DNA from: Xanthostigma xanthostigma
Taxonomy: Eukaryota; Arthropoda; Insecta; Raphidioptera; Raphidiidae
NCBI GenBank assembly: GCA_963575645.1
Contig: OY754465.1
Coordinates: forward strand, 57,249,901 to 57,313,900
Length of the DNA: 64,000 nucleotides
Reading direction: 5' to 3'
The translations under genes were made by a program, and so were the position numbers. Shown piece by piece: positions 22,346 to 34,009 of the stretch. Below the pieces are notes generated by a model. That model searched no databases. It was not told the DNA's origin and was given only the letters and a program-made list of their open reading frames with translations. Every line of letters begins with the position of its first letter. Position 1 is the stretch's first letter.

Positions 22346-22930
22346 AAAATAAAATTAAAATATAAACGTTTCATTGTGTTTGGGGCTTACCTGAGATGTA
22401 AGCATGGCAAACAAAACAGAGAAATACTATGTGGGTGGGTCGAAATATCGAGTCAACTGTTGACCGCAGTCATGGATTCACGCAAAGCTGGTAAAAGTGT
22501 ACGTTCTGATTATGTATTACCTACTTAGTATAACTTACGCATTTTCATGATGAAAGCTATTTTTTTTGTGTGGATATTTATTTTACCTTTATGATGTTAA
22601 CTTTACTAATTATACTTAAAAAGTAATTAAACATTTTATGCTAGTGATTACCGTAAAAAAATATTTTTTTTGACCTGTTGTCTATTTCAGTGGACAAAGA
22701 ATTTTCCAAAATTCTGTAAAAGTTTTTAGTTTTTCAGTGAATATACCTTAATTACATCCTAAATAAGTCTAACACCCAAAAAAATATTTTATGTTTCAAA
22801 AATATAAAATTTAGGTCCGAAGGGGTTAAATAACAAACAAACATAATCTTATGTTGGAAAATTATCGTACTCTTTGTTCAACCTACACCATCACGGGTCT
22901 CCAAAATTATTGGTAAAAATATTTTAATGT

Positions 22931-23126
22931 TTTTTTGACATGATAACGTCTTATAAATTGATGAATCACGTCAATATAAAAAGATGAAACACCGGCTGCA
23001 TGCACGAAAAAGTGTAACGTTCCTAACGTTCCGCCTGACCCTGTGCGTGATTATTAAATATGATATTCGAGCGGAATACGTTATCACGTAAAACTATCGT
23101 CCGTAAACCGACTTTACAGACAACCA
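22931..23126 (+). mobile_element. Family H element, copy 2 (196 bp)
   Basis: Left end TTTTTGACATGATAACGTC, then GGCTGCATGCACGAAAAAG, then TACGTTATCACGTAAAA (23077-23093) and the end CAGACAACCA. It is a deletion form of the copies at 19988 and 32200, retaining both ends with little in between. Confidence 0.75.
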
Positions 23127-23781
23127 TTTTTTTTTGATAATTTCTCAGAGCAACCAAATTATCCGACTTTCTAGAAAAAAATCCTTTACCTTGATCCATC
23201 ACAAGTAAGTTACATGTCATGTTTGCCTCTCACTTGCAATTATTCAACATATAGTATGTAAGATAGAGAGAACGAACGTATTCTACAAAATATCGATAAT
23301 TGTTGGGTTAGTCGTTTCGTTACCTCCAAAGAGAATGCATTCACCAGCGAAGTTTCTAACAGTTTGTAAAGTCTATTTTTTTTGTCTTTATTTGGGAACA
23401 ATATTTTCAGTAAAACAAGAAAACTAATTTAGATAAATGATTCTTAATTCGCTGCAATGCGTAAAAATTCCTTTTCTTCGGCTCAGTCTTTTTTTTCCTT
23501 ACTTTTTTCGTGCAACATTATAACAACATATTTTATGTACTTAAAAGTCTTATCCGTTCCATTTTTCTTTTGTTTTCTGGTGGAACGAAACTTTTTTTTT
23601 GTTACATATTATTATGCCCGTTATCTCAACTCCTAAGACTGTTTTTAATGTTAATATACATTGCGTTAATTGTCCTGAATTTTAAAATAACTTCCGAATT
23701 ATAATTTAACTTGTTGTTAAAGGTGCTTTTGTAAACTGGAAAAACTATGATTTGAGGTTTGTTAAGTTTAAATCAGATAAC
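23127..23781. other. No gene recognised
   Basis: Open frames are short. A 64-codon frame at 23510-23704 codes for a hydrophobic peptide typical of T-rich DNA, with no motif. Confidence 0.45.
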
Positions 23782-24533
23782 TTAAGGACGTAGTCCTATG
23801 TTCAGGCTCGTTTTCAACCCTTATTTCAGAATCTTTTTTTTAATAACAAAATAATGTACAATCATTTCAATTTTGTTACATGTTTTTACTGACATCGTAT
23901 AAACTGAGAAAAAATATTGTTTTTTGCTTAATTTTACGCCATTTTATTTTTATTGATAAATAACAAAATGGCGGGTTTTTAAAAAAAACAATGAGAAAAT
24001 CGAGATTTTGTCGTTGAAAATCGGTTAAAAAAATAGAAATAGTTTTTATAATTAAGTACCTACTTAATTCTAGTGCCGGACGGAGCTATTGTTGTAGAGA
24101 ATACCCTGTGCAAAATTGAAAGCAATCGGTTGTATACAATTGTTTCAATTCTCCCGCACCGCTTACAAAAACGTAGTTTTGAGAAAAACGCGATTAAAGT
24201 TTTGATTTCAGATTTCTTACAAAAAAATAAAAATGAATATTTACACTAATCAGCTATGCCTGGTGTATAGTAAACCCGTTTCTTCAAAGGCACCGTTTTC
24301 TGATATTTTTTTTGCTCTACTCTGCGAGAGTATAAGGGTAACGTGATAACAATTGAGAGGTAAGAGTCTAACCGTAAGACTGTTGCTGCTCTCGACTATA
24401 TGCTATAGCTTTGTAAATATTTAATATTTCGGTCTAAAATTTTTATAGTATTTTCTCAATATATTATACTTACTAAAAATGTAAAAAAATAAATTCGATT
24501 TTCCGAAACCCGAACACCAGACTACGTCCTTAA
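23782..24533 (-). mobile_element. TTAA-flanked GGACGTAGTC element, copy A
   Basis: TTAA at 23782-23785 and 24530-24533 flanks inverted ends GGACGTAGTC / GACTACGTCC. Compared in reverse orientation with copies B and C, it contains a segment around 23835-23980 that is missing in B and lacks about 120 bp present in B and C. No transposase. The TTAA flanks suggest mobilisation by a piggyBac-type enzyme. Two open frames on the minus strand (24421-24705, 24549-24830) cross its end and are not genes. Confidence 0.85.
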
Positions 24534-25002
24534 GACCGCATTCACTTTTCAATGCAAATTTCTTAAAATCTGTGTCAATTTTTGAAAAACAAACATCGAC
24601 AGCATTAATTCTATAACGGCGTTGAGACATCGAGCAAACATAAATGAATAATATAAATGCAAATAAATTAGCGCTAGTGGCAAAGCAGCGAAAATGACAA
24701 GACATGAATGTGAGTAATTACTTGACAGAGATGGGGAAATAAAGGTATCTACCGGTTCACCTTGAATTGATAGTTGAATTACCTGTGTTAGCAGGTTTAA
24801 TAAGTTATTTACATTGTACACATACAACAAAATTATTGCATAATATAGTTACACAGTGTATGACTGTTTTTACATCACTTCTATTGAAGTTTTATAATAT
24901 GACGTGTGAAATTTATTAACGGTTATTTCGGATAATACGTCTTACAATGGAAGAAAGACAACACTGCTAACAATCTTAATAGTAAAGAAATATTTATTTT
25001 TT
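24534..25002. other. No gene recognised
   Basis: AT-rich linker with motif-free open frames only. Confidence 0.45.
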
Positions 25003-25558
25003 AGGTTCCGTACCTCAAAAGGAAAAAAGGAACCCTTATAGGATTAATTTGTTGTCCGTCTGTCTGTCTGTCAAGACTCTTGGGAATCAAAACCTATAGG
25101 GTAATTCCCGTTGACCTAGAATCATGAAATTTCGCAAGAAGCAATGTCTTATAGCACAGGTAAAGGGAAAAATTCGAAAACTATAAATTTGTAGTTAAAT
25201 CACAAACAAATAATGTTTTTAAACCGCAACAACGTGCTACGCACGTACACAGTAACAGTTCTAATACAAAACAAGCGTCCGCTACCAGCACAATATGAGT
25301 ACTTTCGCATACAACACGGTACGACAACTAGCCATGAGGTACAATACAGTTTAGTCTATCCGAACTCATTGCAATTACACGCTTAGTTGGCAAACTGACC
25401 ACGATGTTTGTCGATGTATGGAGACAACAGTTTTCTAACGGCTAAGAGGAAACATCTTCGAGACTCGATTCCGGTGATGGACGAACTATTTACATACCTA
25501 CAAGTTTGTACGGAACTCTCGGTGCGCGAGTTCTACTCGCACTTATCCGTCTTTTTTT
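25003..25558 (+). mobile_element. GGTTCCGTAC-family element, copy 1
   Basis: It begins AGGTTCCGTACCTCAAAAGG, has a CCGTCTGTCTGTCTGTC run, and ends with GAGTTCTACTCGCACTTATC. The second half (AACAACGTGCTACGCACGT to the end, about 340 bp) matches 45597-45977. The first halves differ, so these are two subfamilies sharing one 3' part. I recognise the family as common in Lepidoptera. Non-coding. Confidence 0.75.
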
Positions 25559-25616
25559 ATGGTCGTCTTTTTTCGGACGTCTAATTTCGGGGTGTGGAAT
25601 ACCTTCAATACATCAC

Positions 25617-25879
25617 ATCAAAAAAATTGGTTTGAGGCAAACAAAATTTTTGTTTGGGGCTATTGGATCGTGCAATTTTACTTGGACCAAAGAAGATTTG
25701 TTTTTCCTCAAACAATATTTGCTCCAAAAAATTTTATTTGGTTCAAATAAATTACACGATCCAATAGGCACAAACAAATATTTGATTGCTTCCAACAGTT
25801 TTTGTTTCCTACCAATAAATCATACGATCCACGGGGCACAATCCAACATTTGTTTGCCTCAAACCATTTTTTCTCAGCG
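25617..25879. mobile_element. Foldback element, TTTGAGGCAAACA ends
   Basis: The ends are inverted: AAAAAATTGGTTTGAGGCAAAC near 25619 and GTTTGCCTCAAACCATTTTTT near 25852. A second inner pair (TATTGGATCGTG.AATTT and AAATTACACGATCCAATA) lies around 25662 and 25746, so nested stems can form. Open frames on both strands here are by-products of the symmetry. No target duplication was found. Confidence 0.75.
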
Positions 25880-26022
25880 TAGACGCGGGAAGTCCTAGAT
25901 TTTTTTTACCATTCAATTTTCAAAATCACTTTCTTGTTCGATTATTCAGTAAATTCAATGTTTCGCCGAAGGTATCCGAAGCTGCAGCTTCAGTCGAACT
26001 TATGTTATGTCTGATGCATCGT

Positions 26023-26360
26023 GTCACGAATAGAGCTGTAACAAACCGTATGTATTCGTTACTGAGTAACGGGTACATCGTCTGACTCGAAGTAACGAAT
26101 CGCTACTTACAAATTCATTTCGTTACTCGCATTTGTCGTATCCATGTCAGTTCGACTCGTTTGATGCGGTTATACGTTATACGAACGAAGTCATGCGACG
26201 CCCCTCGATGCGATGGTACATGCTTGATGCTGTTAGTACACGATTGTATGTCGTATGAAATGTAACGAGTAACGTAACGATACGAAAGTAACGGGTACTG
26301 GTACTTTAAGTAACGATACGGTACACAATTTCTCGTTACTTTTACAGCTCTAGTCACGAA
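26023..26360 (+). mobile_element. hAT-type MITE, copy 2, with 8-bp target duplication
   Basis: GTCACGAA at 26023-26030 and 26353-26360 flanks a 322-bp element with ends TAGAGCTGTAA and its complement. It is very similar to 50795-51132 and, reversed, to the outer parts of 12979-13738. It lacks any transposase. Many CGTTAC/GTAACG motifs lie just inside both ends, as is common for hAT transposase binding regions (inference). Confidence 0.92.
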
Positions 26361-26811
26361 TGACACGGCGTCGCGCGGCGTCGGCCACAGTGTGCTTCTG
26401 TCTTTACTTGCGGCGGTCGCATTCTTCGCACGTTCCATCTACTTTCCGACGTCACGTGACGGACACAAATAAACACATGCAGTTTGCAGCGAAATGTTAA
26501 ATAGAGAGACTCTTCGATAAAATGTTGGAAGTCTGGGCCAAATACGACTTTGTGAATGTAATGTACGGGGTGTTGTGCTGCAATAAATTGAAAAGGCGTG
26601 TTCTATATCGACCGAAGCAATAAAAAAGTTTCTCGATCCATAAACGCTCTCTTAACGAGACAAATACATTTGTGTTCTTCTAATCACGGAGAACAATTAC
26701 AACTTTAAGTTACAAATCCTATTATGACTTCCTAAAGCTCTATGAACACGGTAACTTTAAGATACCAGCAGCGCCACCTAACTGACTATTCTAGTAACTA
26801 AGAAATCTCAG
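26361..26811. other. No gene recognised; CpG-rich patch 26361-26460
   Basis: The first 100 bp are CpG-rich and contain the palindrome GTCACGTGAC. No coding frame can be supported. The hAT MITE inserted at the edge of this patch. Confidence 0.4.
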
Positions 26812-27564
26812 TTAAGGCCGCTGCACACGAGGCTGGAAACACTGCTTGGATTTCTGCTGGCTGGTATGCTGCGGACTCGCCTGCTAGCTCACAAGACAGA
26901 TTTTAAAATTATAACAGGAGCTATTTTTCTTGCTAGTTTCTTTGCTTGCTCTGAGCATGAACCAATTAGGAAACAGTATCCTGTAACGTGAGCGACATGA
27001 ATAAAGTCCCACAAACCAACATGACGTCATTCTGATCAGAGTCAGACAACCATATATTTAATATACCCTCTATATTGCTAGCGAAGATCGGGAGAAAGAT
27101 TTAAACACTACGGTGTTACTTTCTCACTTATTGTACTCTGAGTTTCATGCGCATGCCCGTGAATGGATGCGCCTCAGTTTGCACATGGAACTAAGCCGTA
27201 AAAGGGAGGTGGCTTGCTCTATTCCACTTACTAATTGTCCCACTACAGACGCGACACTTCCGCACAACGGGTCAAGTAAAAAAAAAAGAGATAGAAAAAC
27301 TGTCATTTGCAGTCTCACTTCATGGGCCACGCTTCCACTACGGCCACTAGCAATATAGAAGTTATTAAATATATGCAGACACGTTTTGCTCTGTGTTTAT
27401 ATTTGAACTGTCACTGCGCACGCGCCAGATCTATCCCCAAAGTAAGTCTCGTGTGAAGCAAACACTGCATAAAAGCAATTAAGAAAATCAGCGCTAGAAA
27501 AACTAGTAGTCAAATCTAGCAAGGAATCTAGCGGCAAATCTAGCCTCGTGTGCAGCGGCCTTTA
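26812..27564. mobile_element. TTA-flanked element with 20-bp perfect inverted ends
   Basis: AGGCCGCTGCACACGAGGCT (26815-26834) is exactly inverted at 27542-27561, and TTA lies outside both ends. A 3-bp TTA duplication fits PIF/Harbinger-type elements, though TA is possible too. An inner inverted pair (ATATTGCTAGCG near 27071 and CACTAGCAATATAG near 27344) suggests a second element nested inside. The short open frames at 27113-27358 and 27145-27330 lie in that inner part and lack motifs. Confidence 0.7.
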
Positions 27565-28302
27565 GATGCATCCGTCAACAAAAACCATGTTACAAATCCA
27601 ACACAGCAAGCGTTACGCGCTGTCATCTGAAAAACGTAACGTCTCCCCATAAAAGTGTCGCTCCAAGTACACGGTTATACTCCCAGCCAGGCGCGCCATT
27701 AGATGTTTTACCTCAAAAATGTTTTCGGAACAGCCTGTGTGTGCCCTGAGCGCATGGGTCCGTATTATACGTACAAACGGCATACGGGTTTCCTTATTTA
27801 AAGTTGTTACACCTGAAACTTAGTGTTTATATGTTAGTCTCTTTAACACCTCCTATTAACTTTACTCTTTACATTGTCAAGGACCATAAACTGTTCCGAG
27901 AAACTTGTTACATTTTAGCTAAACTTAGTTTTATAGTCTTCATTTATTATGTAACGTTTTGTTATTAAATAATTGCAAATATCCAAAGCAGATTTCAGTC
28001 ATGATTTTGTTTATTCATATCTCAAGTTGAACTTTAAGATCCTCCGCACAAGGGTCGAATGTTTTGCAATTTGAGTTTTAAACCGCTTCACGATGTGATC
28101 GTTCTGTTCAGTGGCGCTGCAGACCTGCAGAACAACCAAAATCTGAGGTACTTCATAATTTTAGAATGAATAATATTTTTACACGCTTTATTTTAGTTTC
28201 ACTTGTAAGTTTGTATGTATGTATGTTTGTTTGTAAACTCGTTTGGACTACAGCAAGTGGTTTATTACAGTAGTATAATATGCCAGCAATGTAACTACAG
28301 TG
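27565..28302. other. No gene recognised
   Basis: The stretch 27600-27780 is somewhat GC-richer. A GTATGTATGTATGTTTG run at 28213 and the phrase CTCGTTTGGACTAC read like a dispersed repeat. No coding evidence. Confidence 0.4.
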
Positions 28303-28390
28303 TTTAGCCGTGCGGTCTAAAGCACGGGTCTTCGCTGACGTCAACTCTCGGAATCACGGGGTCGTGGGTTCTAATCTCGTCCACGCCGAA
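28303..28390 (+). repeat. tRNA-like SINE head (Leu/Ser type)
   Basis: TTAGCCGTGCGGTCTAAAGC resembles the D-arm/A-box of a Leu tRNA and GGGTTCTAATCTCG a T-arm/B-box, with a long variable region between. The acceptor stem does not close and an A-run follows. It is directly upstream of a long foldback. Confidence 0.55.
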
Positions 28391-28454
28391 AAAAAAAATT
28401 GTTTTATTTTTCGGCAAATTTTTGACAATAAATCGAACTAAAAAGTGGAAAATA

Positions 28455-28718
28455 AATATAGTTTAAAAAAACTAAAAAAACACGCTTTATATCGAACTAA
28501 AAAGTAAAAAATATTTTTTTTAAATAAGCTTAAAACAATAATGAATAAAAAATACTAGTACAAGCGTGGGGCGCTCGATGTACGAAAATGTGGAACAAAG
28601 CGCCCCAATAATACTAGTATTTTTTATTCATTATTGTTTTAAGCTTATTTAAAAAAAATATTTTTTACTTTTTAGTTCGATATAAAGAGTGTTTTTTAGT
28701 TTTTTTTAAAACTATATT
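28455..28718. mobile_element. Foldback, about 106-bp arms, GC-rich centre
   Basis: Bases 28455-28561 and 28613-28718 are almost perfect reverse complements. The 51-bp centre contains its own inverted pair (GGGGCGCT and AGCGCCCC). A piece of the arm (TCGAACTAAAAAGT) also occurs just upstream at about 28433. No target duplication was found. It may be one unit with the tRNA-like head. Confidence 0.8.
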
Positions 28719-29435
28719 CATATGTTAGGAAATAGTGTAATAGTTACACAATCCCGAGTTTTCTGTGTAGTAGGGTTGAGGCGCTGCTATGTGCTTCGAA
28801 GCAGCACACGAAACCTTGCAAGACCCATAAGTTATAGTGTGTTATTGAGATCGGCTTTGAGCTGCATTTACCGTCAGCACTATAGTGCAAATAAGCATGC
28901 CATCACCATATTCACTGAATGCATCTCATTCAGTCACCACGCTTTTGAGGGCTTTGACTTGGCGGTACGTATACACGATACACGGCTTATGACAGTAGTG
29001 ACTAGTGTTACAATGTTTGTTGTCTATACTCTATAGTACAAATAGGCATCTATTGCTGTATGCTTCCACTATCGAATGATAAAACTGAATCAAAATCGAT
29101 GCAACTTCTGTGAATGCGGTTAAAGTAACTCTATAGAAATTCGTCTGTATTTCGCGAACAAACTGCAATATTGCATCTACGTGTGTTTATTTCCAGTTGA
29201 ACGATCGCCTTTGTATGGTTTGTTTTGTCTGGTTGAACTTGTTCGATTGTATTTTTACATTTATGTCTACTCAACAAACAATTATTAGAAATTCCACTAG
29301 AAGAAACAGTTATAGTTTCAAGTTTAGTTATCTCTTCCACTTGAGTTGCATTTTAAGACATTGATTTCAAAATTTAACCTTCTTGTCATCAATTCGAAAA
29401 AAAATAAACATTCGTTTAGATATCTATCTATATAC
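28719..29435. other. No gene recognised
   Basis: A 104-codon open frame (28722-29036) has no motif. The region is less AT-rich than most but shows no copy of another repeat in the window. Confidence 0.4.
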
Positions 29436-30335
29436 AGTGTAACCTCATTATTACGAATCTCAAGGGACCGAGCATTTTTCGTCGTTCTAAAGAGTTTTCG
29501 TTATATGGAGGGAAGAAAGAAAAATAACCAAATTACACCTTATTAATCTATTCCAAACACATATAGTCTGTTAACTTTGCCTGACGTTTTTTACAATGCC
29601 ACTATTTGTTTTGTATTATATTAACTATCTCCTTGATTCTCACTACTCACTTATTATATGCTTCTTCATTATCTCAATCGTCACTATTCTTTCATTCTTT
29701 CTTTGTTTTTGTTTTCTTCTTATTTATACATATCTATAACTACATTCATCGAAATAGTTACCATACAGACAATCACACACAAATTCACAAACATTCCCCC
29801 CCCACAAATACATGCACACCGTATAACACTAAACACATGCACCAATAAACCCAGCCACACACACCAACACACGAAAGACAACACCCTACACAATTATTAT
29901 TAGTAGTACTATCAGTATTAACCTATCCTAGCACTGGCTCTGCCAAGTTGGATAGGTTAATTCCACAATTTAATTGTATAAATACATTGTGTAATATCTT
30001 TTTTGGGAATAAATGTATTATTATTATTATTATTATGCATGACTTGGGATGTGGTGGAATCATTTTCATTAAACAATAGGAATTTTTCGATAAGTTTGGC
30101 GCCATCATGTGCTTGTTTAATAATAATGGTGATGGTTCAGAATCGTCCTCTTTACGTCTGTAAATATCTGCGTACGCCTAAATATGAACATATTTCTTCG
30201 TAATAGAGAATGGCTGTTGCGCTATAAAGAGGGTATTAATGTATGAGTTTTAAGGTAAACCAACCAAATTGTAAAAATGTCTACGTTATAGGTAGTTTTT
30301 CGTTATAACGAAGGACGTTATAAAGAGTTTACACT
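29436..30335. mobile_element. pogo/Tc1-like element with internal insertion
   Basis: The left end CAGTGTAACCTCATTATTAC and right end GTTATAAAGAGTTTACACT are inverted, and both contain the 'cgttataacg' style of pogo/Tigger MITEs. A TA precedes the left end. The interior (about 29580-30037) is CA-rich and ends in an ATT tail, so a retroelement seems to have inserted. Open frames in that part reflect low complexity. Confidence 0.5.
29930..30040 (+). mobile_element. Retroelement 3' end with (ATT)n tail
   Basis: CTAGCACTGGCTCTGCC, AATTGTATAAATACATTG and GGGAATAAATG are followed by ATT units to 30037. Poly(A)-like signal plus ATT tail is the 3' form of the LINEs and SINEs in this window. No coding part is recognisable upstream. 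Confidence 0.5.
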
Positions 30336-30339
30336 ATTT

Positions 30340-30657
30340 AAAATTCCCGTGTCACGATTTTGGCCGCGATAATCTCCGAAACCACGGAACCGATTTTAAT
30401 GATTTTTTATAAATGTGTCTTGCTTGGTCCAACTTACGCTATATAATAGTGTTTAAAATTACGGTGTTTTGTGAAAAAAGCTGTTTTAGTAACATGTTGC
30501 GACATCTGCTAGAATTTACTCAAAGCTATTAGCTCAGAAGCAAATCTGGTAGAATTTGCTCAAAGCTATTACTTAGTTCAGACGTCGGACCGCAAACGAA
30601 ATACATTTTGCAGAATTATATCTATCGAGCCCGGGCGAAACCGGGACGGGCCGCTAG
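30340..30657 (+). mobile_element. Helitron-like element, plus strand
   Basis: It shares TTTTGGCCGCGATAATC, GAACCGATTTTAATG and TGTGTCTTGCTTGG with 10235-10515, then has a GAATTT.CTCAAAGCTATTA motif repeated twice and ends GAAACCGGGACGGGCCG then CTAG (30654-30657). The repeated motif and end match 49871-50240 in reverse. Confidence 0.7.
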
Positions 30658-32199
30658 TCGTATTATAATTTTTCACACGTAAAGAATCTTCCTGAGTGTA
30701 GATCAAGGAATTGATTATAATATAAAAAAACTCTGGTTGCAGTGCTAAACCCTGCCGACGACAATATAGTGTATTATTGCTAATACAGACAGTGTGGCTT
30801 TATTACGTGAACTTAAACTTTCTTTTCGAACAAAAACTCTTATACATCCCCTAAAATAACATTATATTACTTAATTTCAATATTAATATAAATCCAAACT
30901 AAATACACTCTTCAGGTAAATTCGTATCCGCAAACTAGGGTTTTCTGAAAAGTTGTAAGTCCGGTCCTGTGGGGCCATTTTATTTAAATTTTAGCAGCAC
31001 ATTTTAATCTTTAGTAAAGGGTTAAATTTTAATTATAGTGTCACTTCGTATCTTCAAATGAATTCAAACACAAACACAAACTTTAAAGGGTTAAATTTCA
31101 AATTTGAAACAATTGTGAGAATATTCACTGCAAATGAAGGTGATTAAAAATAAATGTTATGACAATAAATACAATACTAATTATTTTAGAAAAAGTTTTT
31201 TTTTGTTTTGACTGGCGGTATAATGTGATTGATTGTAGAGTTGTTTCATAGCGCTGACTAATGTTGAACAGAGAGAGAGACAGAATTATTGGGCGCAGAA
31301 CTGAAGGAATGAATTGAAAATGGTGTCATTCAAAATAGCGAAATAGATAAAGCGGAAGTATGCATCAGCAGTCGTTGTTAATGATTTAAAACTAGGTTTT
31401 TATTTATAGCTTGTATGTGGAGTTTATACATTTTGGTATTTGTATAGTCGGCACAGTAGAAATCCAATAAACGTTGCCACTTTTGTTTCCTCCTACGTAA
31501 AATCGTGTCTCAATAGGGTATTTTGCACCATGTAAGAAACAATCTAGTAATACAGATTCTTGATAGATTTATAAAGATAACGATAAATGTTGATTTCTGT
31601 TCATAATAATACATTATAAAATTTTTTATTCAATTTTAAGAATTGTATTTTTTAATCTGTTCTTCAAAAGCCTAAAACGCTGTTCGCCATGTTGAATTTC
31701 GGCGTGACGTCACTTCGTCTGTAAACTAGCTACGTTTATGTTGTACTGTGTGTTATTTTGAAGTTGTTTCAAGTTATTATTACGTTTATAGACTATCCCG
31801 TATTTTTTTGATTCCGCATCATGGAAGACGGTTTCGTAAAAGCAGCAAGTACTAATCTACTAAGGATAAATACGTTTAATAAATAAAATTTATAAAGTTT
31901 CACTAACTTAGGGAAGTTATTGATTCCGGTTCGATTTTCGAAATAAGGGTTTTTATCAGATCACCACGTTTTGGGGTCCTAGGAAGTTATTCTGATAATT
32001 TTTTGATGGTGTGTGTATCAACTGATTCAAATCGAATTTCGGGCATTCTACTTGTTTATATGATGATCAGAAAAGTTTACATTAAACTTAAATATAAAAG
32101 CTTATCAAGTTATCATAATATACTTACATAACTTTAAAATAATTCTAAAAATAAAAAAATTATCAACAAATTTTTTCTTTTAACTTAGAAATTCTTAAG
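30658..32199. other. Mostly unassigned; short conserved-looking start at 31821-31886
   Basis: AT-rich. At 31821 an ATG opens a 21-codon frame reading MEDGFVKAASTNL, preceded by a CpG-bearing stretch with TGACGTCA near 31705. The frame stops at 31884. It may be the broken start of a transposon-linked gene, but I cannot confirm this from sequence alone. The rest shows no gene. Confidence 0.3.
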
Positions 32200-32775
32200 T
32201 TTTTGACGTGATAACGTCTTATAAATTGATGAATCACCAATCTTATAAATTGATGAAACACCGGCTGCATGCACGAAAAAGTGTAACGTTCCTAACGTTC
32301 CGCCTGACCCTGTGCGTGCTTTTCTCGAAAACGGCCCTAACGATTTGGATGAAATTTACTGAAAAGGGATTTTGGGGGGCAAAAAATCGTTTTAGCTAGG
32401 TCTCATCTCTCGAAAAAATCGTTTTCATACAAATTTTATCATTATAAAAATCAATTTTTTGACGTATGAAAATACTTAAATATTGTAAGTAGGTTTTGGA
32501 ATTTTATATAAACAGTGAAACAATTGTTTTCAAAATATTATGACAATTAATCTTTGAGACTTAAAATAAATACGAAAGAAAGAAAGTTAAAAAAAACAAT
32601 TATTATTATAGGTGGTAAGTATTTTAATACATAAAATTAACCTAAATTTGAAGCGAAAGATGCAATATCATAGATTCGAATTATTATAATTATTATATGT
32701 AGAATTTAGGTTATGTATTACGGAATACGTTATCACGTAAAACTATCGTCCGTAAACCGACTTTACAGACAACCA
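32200..32775 (+). mobile_element. Family H element, copy 3
   Basis: Left end TTTTTGACGTGATAACGTC, GGCTGCATGCACGAAAAAG, then a middle unlike copy 1 (GAAAACGGCCCTAACGATTT). The right part from CCTAAATTTGAAGCGAAAG matches 20829-20960, including TACGTTATCACGTAAAA (32726-32742) and CAGACAACCA. Confidence 0.75.
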
Positions 32776-33572
32776 ATTTTTTTTTATAACTTTCTTTAAT
32801 GTATTAAGACTGCTGCACACGAGACTGGTTCCTTGCTAGAGTTGGATGCGAGCTTTCAAGCATGCTGATATCATTAAGATACACCTACCGGTGGCCCGTT
32901 TAATTCGAAAAAAAAATTAGTAATGACATTAGCTGTTGCTCGCGAAACCCTAGTTGCGCTGTACAACGAGCGTATTTCTGTTGTTATGTTGTTGAAGTAG
33001 CCATAAATCACTGATCATTCGCCTAGACGTTCTTCTGTCACCACGGTACCGCCCTCTGACTGTCTACTGTTTTATGTTGTTTAGTTTTATGTTTCTTCAA
33101 AAGGGAAAGTAAATGGAGTAGAAAAAAGATTGAATGTTAATTGTGCTTTGCTTGTCTTCAAGTGTGGCCCATATACCAAGAGCTATCAAACATTTTTTGG
33201 TAGGTATTTGAGGCAACGTGAAAATTTGTGAAACACTTCCTTTGTGATGTCTGAACATAAAATCGAAGACCTGGCTGATGGATAGTGGGACTTGAATTTT
33301 TAACTGTGCTAAATTTTATTTGCAAAAAATATTCTTAAGGCATTTTGAAATTTTAAAACCTTCAAATTTAGTATTTAATAATATAAAAAATAAATAAACC
33401 AGATCATTTAGTCAGGATATAAATGGGAAAAACATAGTTATGTCCTTCCCTAGAGTTTAATCATAATTGGCCTACTATTTTGGCCGTGAAAGCGGAACAG
33501 GCAGACAGAATTACGCATTTTAATATTTTAGTATGGATACTTTGTATTTCCATTTCTTCGAAAAATTCGCCG
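32776..33572. other. No gene recognised; fragment of TTA-element end
   Basis: TAAGACTGCTGCACACGAGA (32807) is a diverged copy of the TTA-flanked element end at 26815. No second end was found. The rest is unassigned. Confidence 0.4.
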
Positions 33573-33706
33573 TATTTAAAATAGTATATTACACCACAGG
33601 GCCGAAAGTGTGATATCTTGCCCTGTGCGAAGCCGAGGACATCATGGCGCGAGGAGCAAGATATCACACTTTCGGCCAGTCTGGTGTATACTATTTTTCT
33701 TCATAC
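33573..33706. repeat. Foldback 1 of a palindrome cluster
   Basis: GGCCGAAAGTGTGATATCTTGC (33600-33621) is exactly inverted at 33656-33677, inside a wider pair of ATAGTATATTACACCAC and GTGTATACTATTTTTC type. A near relative is at 34010-34125. Function unknown. Confidence 0.75.
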
Positions 33707-34009
33707 GTCGATCGTAAGCAGGCTTATTAAATGCATTAATTAATTAATTACATAAAAACACAGATAAATTCCAAGCAAGAAGCTTTGAGGTTATACGTAA
33801 AAAGAATACTGACAGCTTTTCGCGGCTATTAGCTAAAATGTAATAAGGTTGCTATGAAAACGACATCTAAACAATAGTTGATTGGTTGTTTTTGCTTTAC
33901 TACCACACAAACGTATGAATTTCCCGTATTGTAGCGTGTAATCCCGCCAAGGAGTAAATGTTAGCCTTTCTGCCGTACAATTAGTGCCGAAAGTATGGAC
34001 TTTCGATCG
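33707..34009. other. No gene recognised
   Basis: Spacer between two related foldbacks. A phrase CGAAAGTATGGACTTTCGATCGAGG near 33989 links it to the palindromes that follow. Confidence 0.4.

Larger units (their letters stand above)
21673..22829. mobile_element. TTAA-flanked element (piggyBac-like ends)
   Basis: TTAA at 21673-21676 and 22826-22829 encloses ends CCCCTTCGGTAC and GTCCGAAGGGG, which are inverted. TTAA target choice and duplication are typical of piggyBac transposons. No transposase is present; the left interior is taken up by a reversed LINE fragment, so the element was a non-autonomous host for a later insertion. Confidence 0.75.

Noticed and set aside
24421..24830. Two overlapping minus-strand open frames of 93-94 codons
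   Set aside because: They begin in unassigned AT-rich DNA and run through the end of a TTAA element, with no recognisable domain.
25506..25898. 130-codon open frame on plus, with a mirrored frame on minus
   Set aside because: It lies across a mobile repeat end and a foldback; the symmetrical frames arise from the inverted repeat.
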